A stretch of DNA of 59,126 nt from assembly GCA_964621265.1 (NCBI GenBank), contig CAZULQ010000009.1, positions 1 to 59,126 on the forward strand, given 5' to 3'. This DNA is from Porcipelethomonas sp964621265 (GTDB lineage: Bacteria; Bacillota; Clostridia; Oscillospirales; Ruminococcaceae). The translations under genes and the position numbers were made by a program. Positions 7,932 to 17,105 of the stretch are shown in pieces. How positions within the stretch are numbered: position 1 is the first letter of the stretch; every line of letters begins with the position of its first letter. The notes beneath the pieces were generated by a model. That model was not told the origin of the DNA. It did no database searches and saw only the letters and a list, made by a program, of their open reading frames with translations.

Positions 7932-9068
7932 ATGGAAATATATCTTGACAATGCGGCAACGACAAAGCCGTGCAGAGAGGCGGTTTCTGCGGCAACCGAC
8001 TGCATGACCGAAAATTACGGCAACCCGTCCTCGCTTCACACAAAGGGGCTTAAGGCACAGCTTGTTACAGACGGCGTAAGAAAAACGATAGCAAAGGAAA
8101 TCGCATGTCCGCCCGAGTGTGTGTACTTCACATCGGGGGCGACAGAGAGCAATAATACAGCTATTTTCGGCGTTGCAAGAACTCTCGGCAAACGCCGCCC
8201 GAAAATCGTTACAACAACGGTTGAACACGCTTCCGTCAAGGAGGCAATGGCTGAGCTTGAAAAGCAGGGGTTTGAGATTGTCAGAATTGCGCCCGATAAA
8301 TCGGGGGAGATTTCTCACGAAAGAATTGTAGAGGCTGTTGACGAGAGAACCTGCCTTGTAAGCATGATGCTTGTAAACAATGAAACGGGCTATATTCTCC
8401 CTGTAAGACGTGCCTTTTACAGCATAAAAAAGCAGTACCCCGAATGCATCACTCATTGCGATGCGGTTCAGGGCTTTATGAAGGTTCCCGTTAAGGTGAA
8501 TAACCTCTGCGCAGACCTTATATCAATGAGCGCACACAAAATCTACGCCTGTAAGGGAGTCGGTGCGCTTTACATAAAAAAAGGCGTTCATCTTCCGTCG
8601 ATGATTTTCGGCGGCGGACAGGAGAGAGGCTTCCGTCCGGGAACAGAAAATGTCCCGATGATTGCGGCTTTCGGTGCGGCAGTCAGAAAGCTGGGAGCTA
8701 CCATCGGTGAGAGATATTCCCAGATGGAAAAGCTAAGAGGTCGTTTCCTTGAAAGAATAGAAAAGACTGATGGTATTGTTGTAAACTCAAAGGAGGAAAG
8801 CTCTCCTTACATTATCAATATTTCCGTTCCGGGAATACGCTCTGAGATTATGCTCCATTTTTTAGAGTCGAAGGAAATTTACGTTTCAAGCGGTTCTGCA
8901 TGCTCAAAGGGTGCACAGAGCGGCGTTCTGACGGAATTCGGCTTAAAGCCCGACCTTGCCGATTCGGCACTGAGAATAAGTCTTTGCCCAGAGAATACAG
9001 CTTCGGAACTCAGAATGCTTGTTGAAGCAATAGAGGAAGCTATGACAAGACTTGCAAGAACAAAGTGA
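7932..9068 (+). CDS. nifS: Cysteine desulfurase (NifS/NifZ-like), probable sulfur donor for ThiI
   Basis: This PLP enzyme takes sulfur from cysteine as a protein persulfide. The 378-aa protein begins with the typical IYLDNAATTKP. It has the cofactor lysine in SAHK (Lys203) and the persulfide cysteine in SSGSACSKG (Cys324), the long-loop arrangement of the IscS/NifS group. It lies just upstream of thiI, the layout of nifZ-thiI in Bacillus, where the desulfurase feeds 4-thiouridine synthesis. A dedicated Fe-S role is not indicated because no iscU lies nearby. A terminator and a separate thiI promoter lie between the two genes, so they are neighbours rather than a strict operon. Confidence 0.92.
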   Translation: MEIYLDNAATTKPCREAVSAATDCMTENYGNPSSLHTKGLKAQLVTDGVRKTIAKEIACPPECVYFTSGATESNNTAIFGVARTLGKRRPKIVTTTVEHASVKEAMAELEKQGFEIVRIAPDKSGEISHERIVEAVDERTCLVSMMLVNNETGYILPVRRAFYSIKKQYPECITHCDAVQGFMKVPVKVNNLCADLISMSAHKIYACKGVGALYIKKGVHLPSMIFGGGQERGFRPGTENVPMIAAFGAAVRKLGATIGERYSQMEKLRGRFLERIEKTDGIVVNSKEESSPYIINISVPGIRSEIMLHFLESKEIYVSSGSACSKGAQSGVLTEFGLKPDLADSALRISLCPENTASELRMLVEAIEEAMTRLARTK

Positions 9069-9076
9069 TATTTCAT

Positions 9077-9114
9077 CTGCTCTGTTATCTGCCATGACAG
9101 AGCAGTTATTTTTT
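9077..9114 (+). terminator. Terminator of the cysteine desulfurase gene
   Basis: Stem CTGCTCTGT/ACAGAGCAG (9077-9085 with 9097-9105) followed by TTATTTTTT. Confidence 0.85.
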
Positions 9115-9159
9115 GCAAAAATATGTGGATTCTGACAAGGTTTATTTCGCCTGTTTATA

Positions 9160-9188
9160 TTGACATGACAGGCTGAATATGTTATGAT
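9160..9188 (+). promoter_or_regulatory. Promoter of thiI
   Basis: TTGACA (9160-9165), 17-bp spacer, TATGAT (9183-9188) with TGT extended -10. Confidence 0.75.
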
Positions 9189-9232
9189 AAAATATAAGCG
9201 AAAATTTGTTTTCACAGAAAGGAAGCTTTATA

Positions 9233-10411
9233 ATGCAGGAAATTATCTTGATAAAATACGGAGAAATGGCGCTTAAGGGTCTTAACAAGAGAACCTTTGA
9301 GGACATTCTCATTAAGAATATAAAAAGACGTATTAAGAGGCTCGGTAAAACAGAAATCACAAGAGCACAGTCTACTATTACAATCACTCCTGCCGACGAG
9401 TTTTTTGACACCGACGAGGCAGTTGACAGACTCAGCAAGGTTTTCGGCATTGCGGCACTTTGCCGTGCGGCTGTCTGTGAAAAGGATTTCGAGGATATCA
9501 AAAGAGTAAGCCTTGACTATTTCGAGGACGCTTTAAGCTGTGCGAGAACCTTTAAGGTTACTGCAAAGCGTTCTGACAAGGCGTTTGCTATGAAGTCTCC
9601 TGAAATATGCCGTGAGCTCGGCGGTGTACTGCTTTCAAAATACAATCACTTAAAGGTTGACGTGAACAATCCTGATGTGACTGTAACCGTTGAAATCCGT
9701 GACACAAAGGCTTATGTTCACTGCGGAAACATGAAGGGAGCAGGCGGTCTTCCTGTCGGAACAAGCGGACAGGCTATGCTTCTGCTTTCGGGCGGTATTG
9801 ACAGCCCTGTTGCCGGCTATATGCTTGCGAAACGAGGCGTACATATTACAGCAATTCACTATGTAAGCCCGCCTTATACATCAGAAAGAGCGAGACTCAA
9901 GGTTGAGACACTCTGTGAAAAGCTTACTCCTTACTGCGGAAGTATTGCGTTTTTCTGTGTTCCGTTTACGGAGCTTCAGGAGGCAATCAGAGATAACTGC
10001 CCTGAGGAATTCTTCACTATCATCATGAGACGCCTTATGATGGAAATTGCCCAGAGAATAAGTGACAGGGAAAACTGTCTGGCACTTATAACAGGCGAGA
10101 GCGTCGGACAGGTTGCAAGTCAGACTATGAATGCGCTTGCGTGTACCGATGCTGCATGCAGAATGCCTGTTTTCAGACCGCTTATCGGTATGGACAAGAC
10201 AGAAATTGTTGAAGTCGCAAGAAAGATTGACACATTTGATACATCGGTGCTTCCTTATGAGGATTGCTGCACGGTATTCACTCCGCGTCACCCTAAGGTA
10301 AGACCACTTCTCGCCGACGTTGAAGCGGCGCAGAACAGCTTCGATTTTGAACCGCTGATAGCTAAAGCGGTTGCAGAAACAGAGCTTAAAATCTTTAACC
10401 TGGATTATTGA
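9233..10411 (+). CDS. thiI: tRNA 4-thiouridine synthase ThiI
   Basis: ThiI adenylates U8 of tRNA and inserts sulfur received from a cysteine desulfurase. The ATG at 9233 (MQEIILIKYGEMALKG) is the family start and has a GGAAG site; a TTG at 9206 would add nine residues. The 392-aa protein holds an N-terminal ferredoxin-like/THUMP region (about 1-165) and a PP-loop ATPase with SGGIDS at residues 186-191. The C-terminal rhodanese domain of the E. coli protein is absent, as is usual in Firmicutes. The persulfide route therefore probably runs directly from the neighbouring desulfurase. Confidence 0.94.
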   Translation: MQEIILIKYGEMALKGLNKRTFEDILIKNIKRRIKRLGKTEITRAQSTITITPADEFFDTDEAVDRLSKVFGIAALCRAAVCEKDFEDIKRVSLDYFEDALSCARTFKVTAKRSDKAFAMKSPEICRELGGVLLSKYNHLKVDVNNPDVTVTVEIRDTKAYVHCGNMKGAGGLPVGTSGQAMLLLSGGIDSPVAGYMLAKRGVHITAIHYVSPPYTSERARLKVETLCEKLTPYCGSIAFFCVPFTELQEAIRDNCPEEFFTIIMRRLMMEIAQRISDRENCLALITGESVGQVASQTMNALACTDAACRMPVFRPLIGMDKTEIVEVARKIDTFDTSVLPYEDCCTVFTPRHPKVRPLLADVEAAQNSFDFEPLIAKAVAETELKIFNLDY

Positions 10412-10485
10412 TTAAAAATTACATACAGGTTACAGAAAAATTACACGCTATACGTTAAAATTGTAAACGAACGCTTGGTGAAAAT

Positions 10486-12099
10486 ATGGAAAAATCGGAA
10501 ATGTACTATGATGAAATAGGACAAACTACCGAAGTGACCCCCGAAAATCTTGACAGATTGGTTACAGATGTAGTAAAATTGTTATTAGTAAAAGGGGTTA
10601 CTATCTCTACAGCCGAAAGCTGTACAGGAGGACTTCTTTCGGAGCTGATTACATCGGTTCCGGGTGCATCAAAGATTTTTGAAATCGGTGTGTGCACATA
10701 CTCAAATAAAATCAAGCATGAATATCTCGGTGTTCCGAAAGCGATGTTCAAGCAGTACGGAGCAGTCAGCCGTCAGGTTGCACTTGCTATGGTTGCAGGA
10801 CTTCAGAAACAGTCAGGTGCAGACATATGCATCTCTGTTACGGGAACAGCAGGTCCGGGTGGCGGAACGCCTGAAAAACCGGTTGGTACTGTCTATGTCG
10901 GAATAAGCTGCGGCAACAAACGCATTGTAAAGCTTTTGAAGCTCTGGCAGCTTGAGGACAAGAGCCGTGATAATATAAGAATGAATACGGCTTACAGGGT
11001 ATTCGACTTCTTAAAGCAGATGCTTGAGGTTATGCCTGATAATCTTCCTTCACAGAGAAGCATCGGTCTTCAGAGAAAAACCTATAAGGATGTTTTAAGA
11101 GGGATTTTTCCATGGAAGGGCGACAGCGTAGTCGAGATTATCAGAAAATCAATATTCATGATTGCAGTTGTGGCATTCAGCGTGTGTCTTTACTTCATCG
11201 CTGACTATTACTGGGAAAACTATAAGAACGAACAGGATAACGCTTCTTATAACGAAGTATACCACAATGCTATAAACGAAGGCTTCTCAGCTGAATCTGA
11301 AGATGATGATGACGAACAGGAACAGCAGCTTCAGAAAACATGGGAAATCAATGCCGGAGCGGAAGAGCTTCTCAAAATCAACAGCGATGTTATAGGATAT
11401 ATCAGAATCCCTGATACGGGAATTGAATATCCGATGGTTCAGAGAAGAAAGGAAGACGGAAACGACTTCTACCTTGACAAGAATCTTGAAAAGGATGACG
11501 CTAAGGCAGGTACAATTTTCCTTGACTGGAGAAATTACTTCGACTATGTCGTTGACGGACAGAAGGTGCTTGAAAACTCTCAGAACCTTGTTGTTTACGG
11601 ACATGACATGAAGGACGGTTCGATGTTCGGAAAGCTCAAGAACTACAAGAATAACGAAAGTTATTACAGCGAACATCCGATTATTGAACTCAGTTCAAAC
11701 TACGAAACCTATAAATACAAAATCTTTGCTTATTTTATTATTGACGCAGAGGACGAGACAGAAACAAAGTTTGAATGCTGGAATCAGCTTAACTTCGGTG
11801 ACGAAGAGGACTTCTATGAATTTGTAAACAACGCTAAAAAGCGTGCGCTTACGCACAATGGCGTTGATGTACAGTATGGCGACCAGCTTCTGACGCTTTC
11901 AACATGCAACAGCATGTTCGACTCGGGCAGACTTATTGTTATGGCAAGACTTGTCCGTGAAGGTGAAGACCCTTATGAGGGAACAGACATTGTTGAAAAG
12001 AATACAAATATACTCTGGCCGTCGATTTATTATAAGTGGAACGAGAACACATACGATCCGGATGCTGAATTTGAAGGCTATCCGCTTACAACAAATTAA
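10486..12099 (+). CDS. CinA C-terminal (PncC-like) domain fused to a class B sortase
   Basis: One uninterrupted 537-aa frame joins two families. Residues 20-180 are a CinA_C / nicotinamide-nucleotide amidase domain with AESCTGG (Ser45) and a VTGTAGPGG loop. After a basic linker comes one membrane segment (about 223-243) and an acidic stretch (about 270-285). Residues 300-500 form a class B sortase with GYIRIPDTGIEYP, catalytic His373 (YGHD), Cys474 (LSTC) and Arg482. The topology would put the CinA domain in the cytoplasm and the sortase outside. The second sortase gene begins 9 nt downstream. The site before the start is weak (GGTG). Each domain looks catalytically intact. I know of no reason for the pairing; a sequencing join is unlikely because the frame is clean through the linker. 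Confidence 0.88.
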   Translation: MEKSEMYYDEIGQTTEVTPENLDRLVTDVVKLLLVKGVTISTAESCTGGLLSELITSVPGASKIFEIGVCTYSNKIKHEYLGVPKAMFKQYGAVSRQVALAMVAGLQKQSGADICISVTGTAGPGGGTPEKPVGTVYVGISCGNKRIVKLLKLWQLEDKSRDNIRMNTAYRVFDFLKQMLEVMPDNLPSQRSIGLQRKTYKDVLRGIFPWKGDSVVEIIRKSIFMIAVVAFSVCLYFIADYYWENYKNEQDNASYNEVYHNAINEGFSAESEDDDDEQEQQLQKTWEINAGAEELLKINSDVIGYIRIPDTGIEYPMVQRRKEDGNDFYLDKNLEKDDAKAGTIFLDWRNYFDYVVDGQKVLENSQNLVVYGHDMKDGSMFGKLKNYKNNESYYSEHPIIELSSNYETYKYKIFAYFIIDAEDETETKFECWNQLNFGDEEDFYEFVNNAKKRALTHNGVDVQYGDQLLTLSTCNSMFDSGRLIVMARLVREGEDPYEGTDIVEKNTNILWPSIYYKWNENTYDPDAEFEGYPLTTN

Positions 12100-12108
12100 A
12101 ATGGACGT

Positions 12109-13038
12109 ATGAAAGGTGCAGAAAACAAAATGTTAGCTAAAAAAGGTTTGATCACTGCCGGATGTACTGTGGCGGTTGCAGTTGCTGCATTAGCTGCAGT
12201 TATGGTTTTTGGCGGAGAAAAGGAAACAACGGAAAATACAAGCTCGGTTGCAGATGTTCTTGAACCTGTGACAGAGCCGCCTACAGAGCCTGTGACAGAT
12301 CCGATTACGGCGGATGACTTTGATTATCCACCACAGCTTCTGGGTGAAGCAAAATATCTTCTGACCCAGAATGATGAAACAGTCGGATATATCACAATTG
12401 ATGGTACTAACATTGATTATCCTGTTGTACAGTACAAGGGTGACAATGAATATTACCTCAACAGAGGCTTTGACAAGCAGTATTTCTTTGACGGTGTAAT
12501 CTATATGGACTACAGAAATGAGTTCGGTATAGATGAGTCAAAGCAGTCCGATAATATTGTCCTTTACGGACACAATCTGCTCAATGATACTATGTTTTCT
12601 CAGCTGCACAAGTACAGAGAAGACAGCGAGTTTATAAATGAACATTTTATTGTTGATTTCAGCTCGAATTACAGAGAATATCAATATGTAATTGTAGGTT
12701 ATTTATTGACAGATGGCGGATATGGTGATACATATTACGGAGATGAAGAATTCCCTTACTGGGATATTCATAAATTTAGCAATGAAAGCGAATTCAATTC
12801 TTACATGGACAATGTAAGGGAGAGAGCGGAAAGACATTGTAATTACGTGTCAGATGTTGATGTGCAGTATGGAGACAAGCTCCTGACATTACAGACATGT
12901 CACCTGGACGTAGATAATTCACGTATGCTCGTCGTCGCAAGACGTCTGCGTGACCACGAAACTGTTGACAATATTGACAGAATCCCTGCAGCGGCAACAG
13001 ACCCTACAGAGGAAACTGAAGGTACAGACGAAGAATGA
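12109..13038 (+). CDS. Class B sortase
   Basis: The protein (309 aa from the ATG at 12109) has one N-terminal membrane anchor and a Pro/Thr-rich linker. Its sortase B fold has VGYITIDGTNIDYPV, His155 (YGHN), Cys264 (LQTC) and Arg272. It resembles the sortase half of the preceding gene, so the two probably arose by duplication. An ATG at 12130 has an AAAGGTG site 11 nt upstream and may be the true start. Sortases attach surface proteins to peptidoglycan or polymerise pili. No LPxTG or NPxTN substrate is encoded in the window, so the substrate is unknown. Confidence 0.9.
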   Translation: MKGAENKMLAKKGLITAGCTVAVAVAALAAVMVFGGEKETTENTSSVADVLEPVTEPPTEPVTDPITADDFDYPPQLLGEAKYLLTQNDETVGYITIDGTNIDYPVVQYKGDNEYYLNRGFDKQYFFDGVIYMDYRNEFGIDESKQSDNIVLYGHNLLNDTMFSQLHKYREDSEFINEHFIVDFSSNYREYQYVIVGYLLTDGGYGDTYYGDEEFPYWDIHKFSNESEFNSYMDNVRERAERHCNYVSDVDVQYGDKLLTLQTCHLDVDNSRMLVVARRLRDHETVDNIDRIPAAATDPTEETEGTDEE

Positions 13039-13081
13039 TTATGAAAATAATCTAAAACGAACAGAAAAAATGGAGTGAATT

Positions 13082-14272
13082 ATGGAAACACGATTACCAC
13101 GAAAAAGTACGGCAGTACTTACTGCTGCAGTTTTACTGAGTACAGCAGTTATTACAGCTGCATCGGCTATGGGAAGTATCTCAGCTGTTACAGAAGAGGT
13201 GGCAACTGAAGAACCGGTCGTCGCAGCAACAGAGGCAACAACGGAAGCAGCGGAGGAACCAACTGAGGCTGTGGAAGAAGAAGGCTATGACGTTACTTCA
13301 TGGTGGAAGGCTGATTTATCAGAATACAGCGAAAAGCTTTCTACTGTAAGCTATGAGACAGTTGAAGTTCCTGAAGAGGAAACAACAGAAGCAGAAGAAG
13401 TTTCTGAAGATGTTGACTCAACATACGAAACAATTGAAATTGTTTCACCATCAACATCAGTTCCTAATTCAGGCAACACATCAGCACCGTCAAGAGTTGA
13501 GTCGAACACATCGGCTCCATCAGGAAGCTTTACATTCACAACATACGGCTACGGTCACGGCGTAGGACTCAGCCAGAATGGTGCAAACCACTACGCTTCA
13601 TACTCAGGCTGGGATTATACACAGATTTTACAGCACTATTATCCCGGCACATCAATCGTGCAGACAGGTAATACAGACGGAACAATTTCAGCGGGCGGCG
13701 TAAGCGGTTCAGTTCTCGACATTGTTTCAATGGTTACATACAATGAAGTCGGAAGCACAATGGCAAATGAAGCTATCAAGGCTCAGGCTGTTGCAGTTTA
13801 TTCATACATCATGTATAAGGGCGGAAGTGCAAGCGACCTCAGACCAAAGTCAAATCCGCCACAGAACGTAGTTGACGCTGTTAAGTCAGTTCTCGGCGAA
13901 GCAGTTTACTACAACGGAAGCTATGCGCTCACAATGTTCAGCGCTTCAAGCGGCGGCTATACAGCTTCATGTGCGGACGTTTTCTTTGAAGATATCCCAT
14001 ACCTCAGAAGTGTATACTGTGACTATGACGCAGGCTATGACAAGCACTATGGCAGCGTTGAAGTTATCAGCGCAGACCAGGTAAGAGCTGACCTTGAATC
14101 ATGCCTTGGAATTACTCTTTCAGGCAACCCTGAAAACTGGATTTCAGTAACAGAGGGTGCAGGCGGTTATGCGGCTTACGTTACAATCGACGGACAGGTT
14201 ACTGTAAAGGGTAACAAGTTCAGAGGTTATCTCGGACTCAAGTCCCCTAATTTCACAGTTTCATATAATTAA
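13082..14272 (+). CDS. Secreted SpoIID/LytB-domain protein with permuted motif order
   Basis: The 396-aa protein has a signal segment (about 8-30), a long Thr/Glu/Ala-rich linker (38-145) and a C-terminal SpoIID-like region. SpoIID enzymes are lytic transglycosylases that cleave denuded glycan strands. In the canonical order the EALKAQAVA helix comes first and the GxGHGVGMSQ block last. Here GHGVGLSQ (158-165) and its HYYPGT tail precede NEV (Glu222, possible catalytic residue) and EAIKAQAVA (230-238). All the key blocks survive, so the domain may be circularly permuted rather than broken. It follows the two sortases by 43 nt and ends at a strong terminator, suggesting one envelope operon. 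Confidence 0.85.
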   Translation: METRLPRKSTAVLTAAVLLSTAVITAASAMGSISAVTEEVATEEPVVAATEATTEAAEEPTEAVEEEGYDVTSWWKADLSEYSEKLSTVSYETVEVPEEETTEAEEVSEDVDSTYETIEIVSPSTSVPNSGNTSAPSRVESNTSAPSGSFTFTTYGYGHGVGLSQNGANHYASYSGWDYTQILQHYYPGTSIVQTGNTDGTISAGGVSGSVLDIVSMVTYNEVGSTMANEAIKAQAVAVYSYIMYKGGSASDLRPKSNPPQNVVDAVKSVLGEAVYYNGSYALTMFSASSGGYTASCADVFFEDIPYLRSVYCDYDAGYDKHYGSVEVISADQVRADLESCLGITLSGNPENWISVTEGAGGYAAYVTIDGQVTVKGNKFRGYLGLKSPNFTVSYN

Positions 14273-14278
14273 AAGCTA

Positions 14279-14312
14279 AGAGCATTATTGATAAATCAAT
14301 AATGCTCTTTTT
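14279..14312 (+). terminator. Terminator of the sortase/SpoIID cluster
   Basis: Perfect 12-bp stem AGAGCATTATTG/CAATAATGCTCT followed by TTTTTG. Confidence 0.9.
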
Positions 14313-14373
14313 GTATAAATGGTGGAAAATGCAATATTTAGTATTCAATACCCTATTGACATGCAAAAAAATA

Positions 14374-14402
14374 TTGACATTTGTGAGTTTTTAATGTACA
14401 AT
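14374..14402 (+). promoter_or_regulatory. Promoter of the GH26 gene
   Basis: TTGACA (14374-14379), 17-bp spacer, TACAAT (14397-14402). A second TTGACA lies about 20 bp upstream at 14355. Confidence 0.75.
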
Positions 14403-14439
14403 TATAACATATGGTAATATTTATTATTAAGGAGGAACG

Positions 14440-16740
14440 ATGAAAATGTTTAAATTTTTCAAGAGAATGACATCAGCCGTTCTTGCAGCAGCTATGGTTA
14501 CAACTGTATGCGCTTCTATGCCTGTTGTAACTGCTGACCAGGGTGATGTTGTTTTTCAGAGTGAATGTGAGGACCTGACACTACTTGATGGGGCAACAGT
14601 CTGGACTTCTATCTACGACAAGCAGCTCCCTGGCTATTCAGGCGAGGGCTTTGTTTACCTTACAACAGGTGTTGTTGAATTTGAAGTTGAAGTACCTGAA
14701 GATGGTATGTACGAAATTTCAACAAGCTATTGCCAGATTCTTTCAGAAGAGGGAAGAGAGCAGACAATTTCTGTCAACGGCGTTGAGTATATGATTAAGT
14801 TCCCATACGCTGACACATGGACAGATTTCAGCTTTGGCATGATGAGACTTAAAAAGGGTGTGAACACAATTCAGCTTTTACCTAAATACGGCTATGCTGC
14901 GTTTGATACAATTACAGTTAAGGAAGCAGTATTCCCTGAGCTGAAAATTTCACCTGTGCTTTCAGACCCTGACGCTACATCAGAAACACAGGGACTTATG
15001 AACTATCTCTGCGATGTTTACGGCGAGCACATGCTCTCAGGACAGCAGGAAATCTATGGCGGCGGTCATACTCAGGACAGCCCTAACGGTTACAGCGGCG
15101 ACGAGCTTTTAGGCTATGAATCTGAATTTGAATGGATTAAGAAGAATTTCGGCGACTATCCTGCAATCAGAGGCTTTGACCTTATGAACTATAACCCACT
15201 CTACGGCTGGGACGACGGCTCAACTGAGAGAATTATCGAATGGGGCGAAAGAAACGGTATTCCGACAGTTTGCTGGCATATCAATCTCCCGACAGACTTC
15301 ACAAGCTATGAGCTTGGTGAACCACTCGACTGGCAGAAGTGTTCATACAAGAACAATGATACTTTCGACGTTGCAAAGGCATCTGTTGAAGGTACTAAGG
15401 AATATGAATACACAATGCTCACAATCGACTGTCTTGCACAGGAACTCTTAAAGGTTCAGGAAGCAGGCGTGCCTGTAATCTTCAGACCTTACCACGAGGC
15501 TGAGGGTAACGGCGGTATCAATGGTGAAGGTGCATGGTTCTGGTGGGCACAGGACGGCGCAGAGGCTTATAAGGCGCTCTGGAGACAGCTTTACACAACT
15601 CTCACAGAAAAGTATGGCATCCACAACCTTATCTGGGAATTCAACAGCTATGACTACGCAACATCACCTGAATGGTATCCTGGCGATGAATGGGTAGATA
15701 TGGTAGGCTTTGATAAGTACAATACAGTTTATAACCGTCATGACGGTCTTACAAGCGGTCCTAACGAAGACGCTATCTCAGGCACATTCTATAACCTTGT
15801 TGATATTGTTGACAACAAGAAGCTTGTAGCAATGCCTGAAAACGATACAGTTCCAAGCCTTGAAAATATCCTTGTTGAAAAGGCACACTGGCTCTATTTC
15901 TGTATCTGGTATGACAACGGCTCAGAGAACTTCCTCTCAGGCGAGGACAAGAACAATCCTGAGACACTCAAGGAGATGTATCAGAGTGATTACTGCATCA
16001 CTTTAAGCGAGCTCCCTGACTGGAGAAATTATGAAATGGGCGAAATCGTTCCGACAGAAGACCCGACTGTACCAACAACAGAAGACCCGACAGAACCTAC
16101 AACAGAAGAACCGACAGTTCCGACAGATGAGCCGATTGAATATGATCCAGCTATTGTAATCACTATTGATTCTCTGCCGGACAAGACTGTTTATGAAGTC
16201 GGTGAATATCCTGATTTCTCAGGTCTTACAGTAACTGTTGACCATTATTATGGCGAAGATAGTCACGACGTTATTTACGAAAAGGTTAATCCAATGGATT
16301 ATCCTGAGTTATTCGTGATTGACGCATCAGATTATGACGGCTCAACACCTGGCACATACACAATTGAAATTTCAGTGACAAATGATTTCCCTTATGGCTA
16401 TGCATTTCTTCATACTGCAACATATGAGGTAGAGGTCGTAGGTGACGGAACTTATCCGACAGTTGAACCTCCTACATCAGGCGATAAAATCACAGTTCCT
16501 GATGGCTTCGAAGCTACACTGTACGGCGATGTAAACCTTGATGGTACAGTTGACGTTGCAGACGTTGTTGCACTCAACACACTCCTTCTCGGTACAGGCG
16601 AATTTGAAGTTTTACAGCTTGTAAATGCAGACTGTGCAAGAGATTACGTTGTTGACTCAACAGACAGCACACTTCTTATGAACTATGTTGGTATGCTTAT
16701 TGAAGGCGATAATCTCGGAGCAGAAGTTTGGGATGACTAA
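14440..16740 (+). CDS. Modular secreted GH26 beta-mannanase with CBM35-like module and dockerin
   Basis: The 766-aa protein starts with a signal peptide (1-32). A CBM35-like module follows (about 37-160, FQSECEDLTLLDGA and SGEGFVYLTT). The GH26 catalytic domain (about 165-530) has acid/base Glu353 in RPYHEAEG and nucleophile Glu467 in AMPEND. A TEDPTVPTT-type linker, an Ig-like domain (about 570-670) and a type I dockerin (about 690-755, DVNLDGTVDVADV and DCARDYVVDSTDS) complete it. GH26 enzymes of this layout cleave beta-1,4-mannan; substrate is inferred from the family. The second dockerin repeat is slightly degenerate. The dockerin implies docking to a cohesin scaffold encoded elsewhere. 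AGGAGG precedes the start. Confidence 0.94.
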   Translation: MKMFKFFKRMTSAVLAAAMVTTVCASMPVVTADQGDVVFQSECEDLTLLDGATVWTSIYDKQLPGYSGEGFVYLTTGVVEFEVEVPEDGMYEISTSYCQILSEEGREQTISVNGVEYMIKFPYADTWTDFSFGMMRLKKGVNTIQLLPKYGYAAFDTITVKEAVFPELKISPVLSDPDATSETQGLMNYLCDVYGEHMLSGQQEIYGGGHTQDSPNGYSGDELLGYESEFEWIKKNFGDYPAIRGFDLMNYNPLYGWDDGSTERIIEWGERNGIPTVCWHINLPTDFTSYELGEPLDWQKCSYKNNDTFDVAKASVEGTKEYEYTMLTIDCLAQELLKVQEAGVPVIFRPYHEAEGNGGINGEGAWFWWAQDGAEAYKALWRQLYTTLTEKYGIHNLIWEFNSYDYATSPEWYPGDEWVDMVGFDKYNTVYNRHDGLTSGPNEDAISGTFYNLVDIVDNKKLVAMPENDTVPSLENILVEKAHWLYFCIWYDNGSENFLSGEDKNNPETLKEMYQSDYCITLSELPDWRNYEMGEIVPTEDPTVPTTEDPTEPTTEEPTVPTDEPIEYDPAIVITIDSLPDKTVYEVGEYPDFSGLTVTVDHYYGEDSHDVIYEKVNPMDYPELFVIDASDYDGSTPGTYTIEISVTNDFPYGYAFLHTATYEVEVVGDGTYPTVEPPTSGDKITVPDGFEATLYGDVNLDGTVDVADVVALNTLLLGTGEFEVLQLVNADCARDYVVDSTDSTLLMNYVGMLIEGDNLGAEVWDD

Positions 16741-16750
16741 TTAAAATAAA

Positions 16751-16778
16751 AACGCACCGTTTAAAAGCGGTGCGTTTT
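16751..16778. terminator. Bidirectional terminator between the GH26 gene and rqcP
   Basis: Stem AACGCACCG/CGGTGCGTT with TTTT exits in both directions. The genes on either side converge here. Confidence 0.85.
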
Positions 16779-16792
16779 GCTGTATATACAGA

Positions 16793-17035
16793 TTATGAAA
16801 TAACAACATAGTTATCGGCGGCATTTTCCTTTGTGGCATGCTCGGTTACATTTGTAACCTTTACCTTAAGCGGGCGTGTGCCCATGTTTATTTCGATTAT
16901 ATCGCCGATTTTAACGTCGTAGGACGCCCTTGCAACCTTGTCGTTGACAAGAACCTTACCTGCGTCGCAGGCCTCGTTAGCGACCGTTCTGCGCTTTATA
17001 AGGCGTGTTATTTTGAGGTATTTGTCAAGTCGCAT
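16793..17035 (-). CDS. rqcP: S4-domain RNA-binding protein RqcP (YabO)
   Basis: The 80-aa protein is a single S4 domain (MRLDKYLKITRLIKRRT, then ACDAGKVLVND). RqcP binds stalled 50S subunits and helps RqcH add alanine tails to unfinished proteins. In Bacillus the gene follows mazG (yabN), and here it follows mazG and the HU gene on the same strand. The small size and context separate it from HslR-type S4 proteins. Confidence 0.88.
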   Translation of the reverse strand: MRLDKYLKITRLIKRRTVANEACDAGKVLVNDKVARASYDVKIGDIIEINMGTRPLKVKVTNVTEHATKENAADNYVVIS

Positions 17036-17054
17036 AGTTTACTCTCCTTTTCTA

Positions 17055-17085
17055 AATAAAAACGGCAGAGCGAAAACTCTGCCGT
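17055..17085 (-). terminator. Terminator downstream of the HU gene
   Basis: Stem ACGGCAGAG/CTCTGCCGT (17062-17070 with 17077-17085) is followed on the minus strand by TTTTTATTT. It lies between the HU gene and rqcP and would reduce readthrough into rqcP. Confidence 0.8.
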
Positions 17086-17105
17086 CAGGTTTGTATAACA
17101 ATCAA

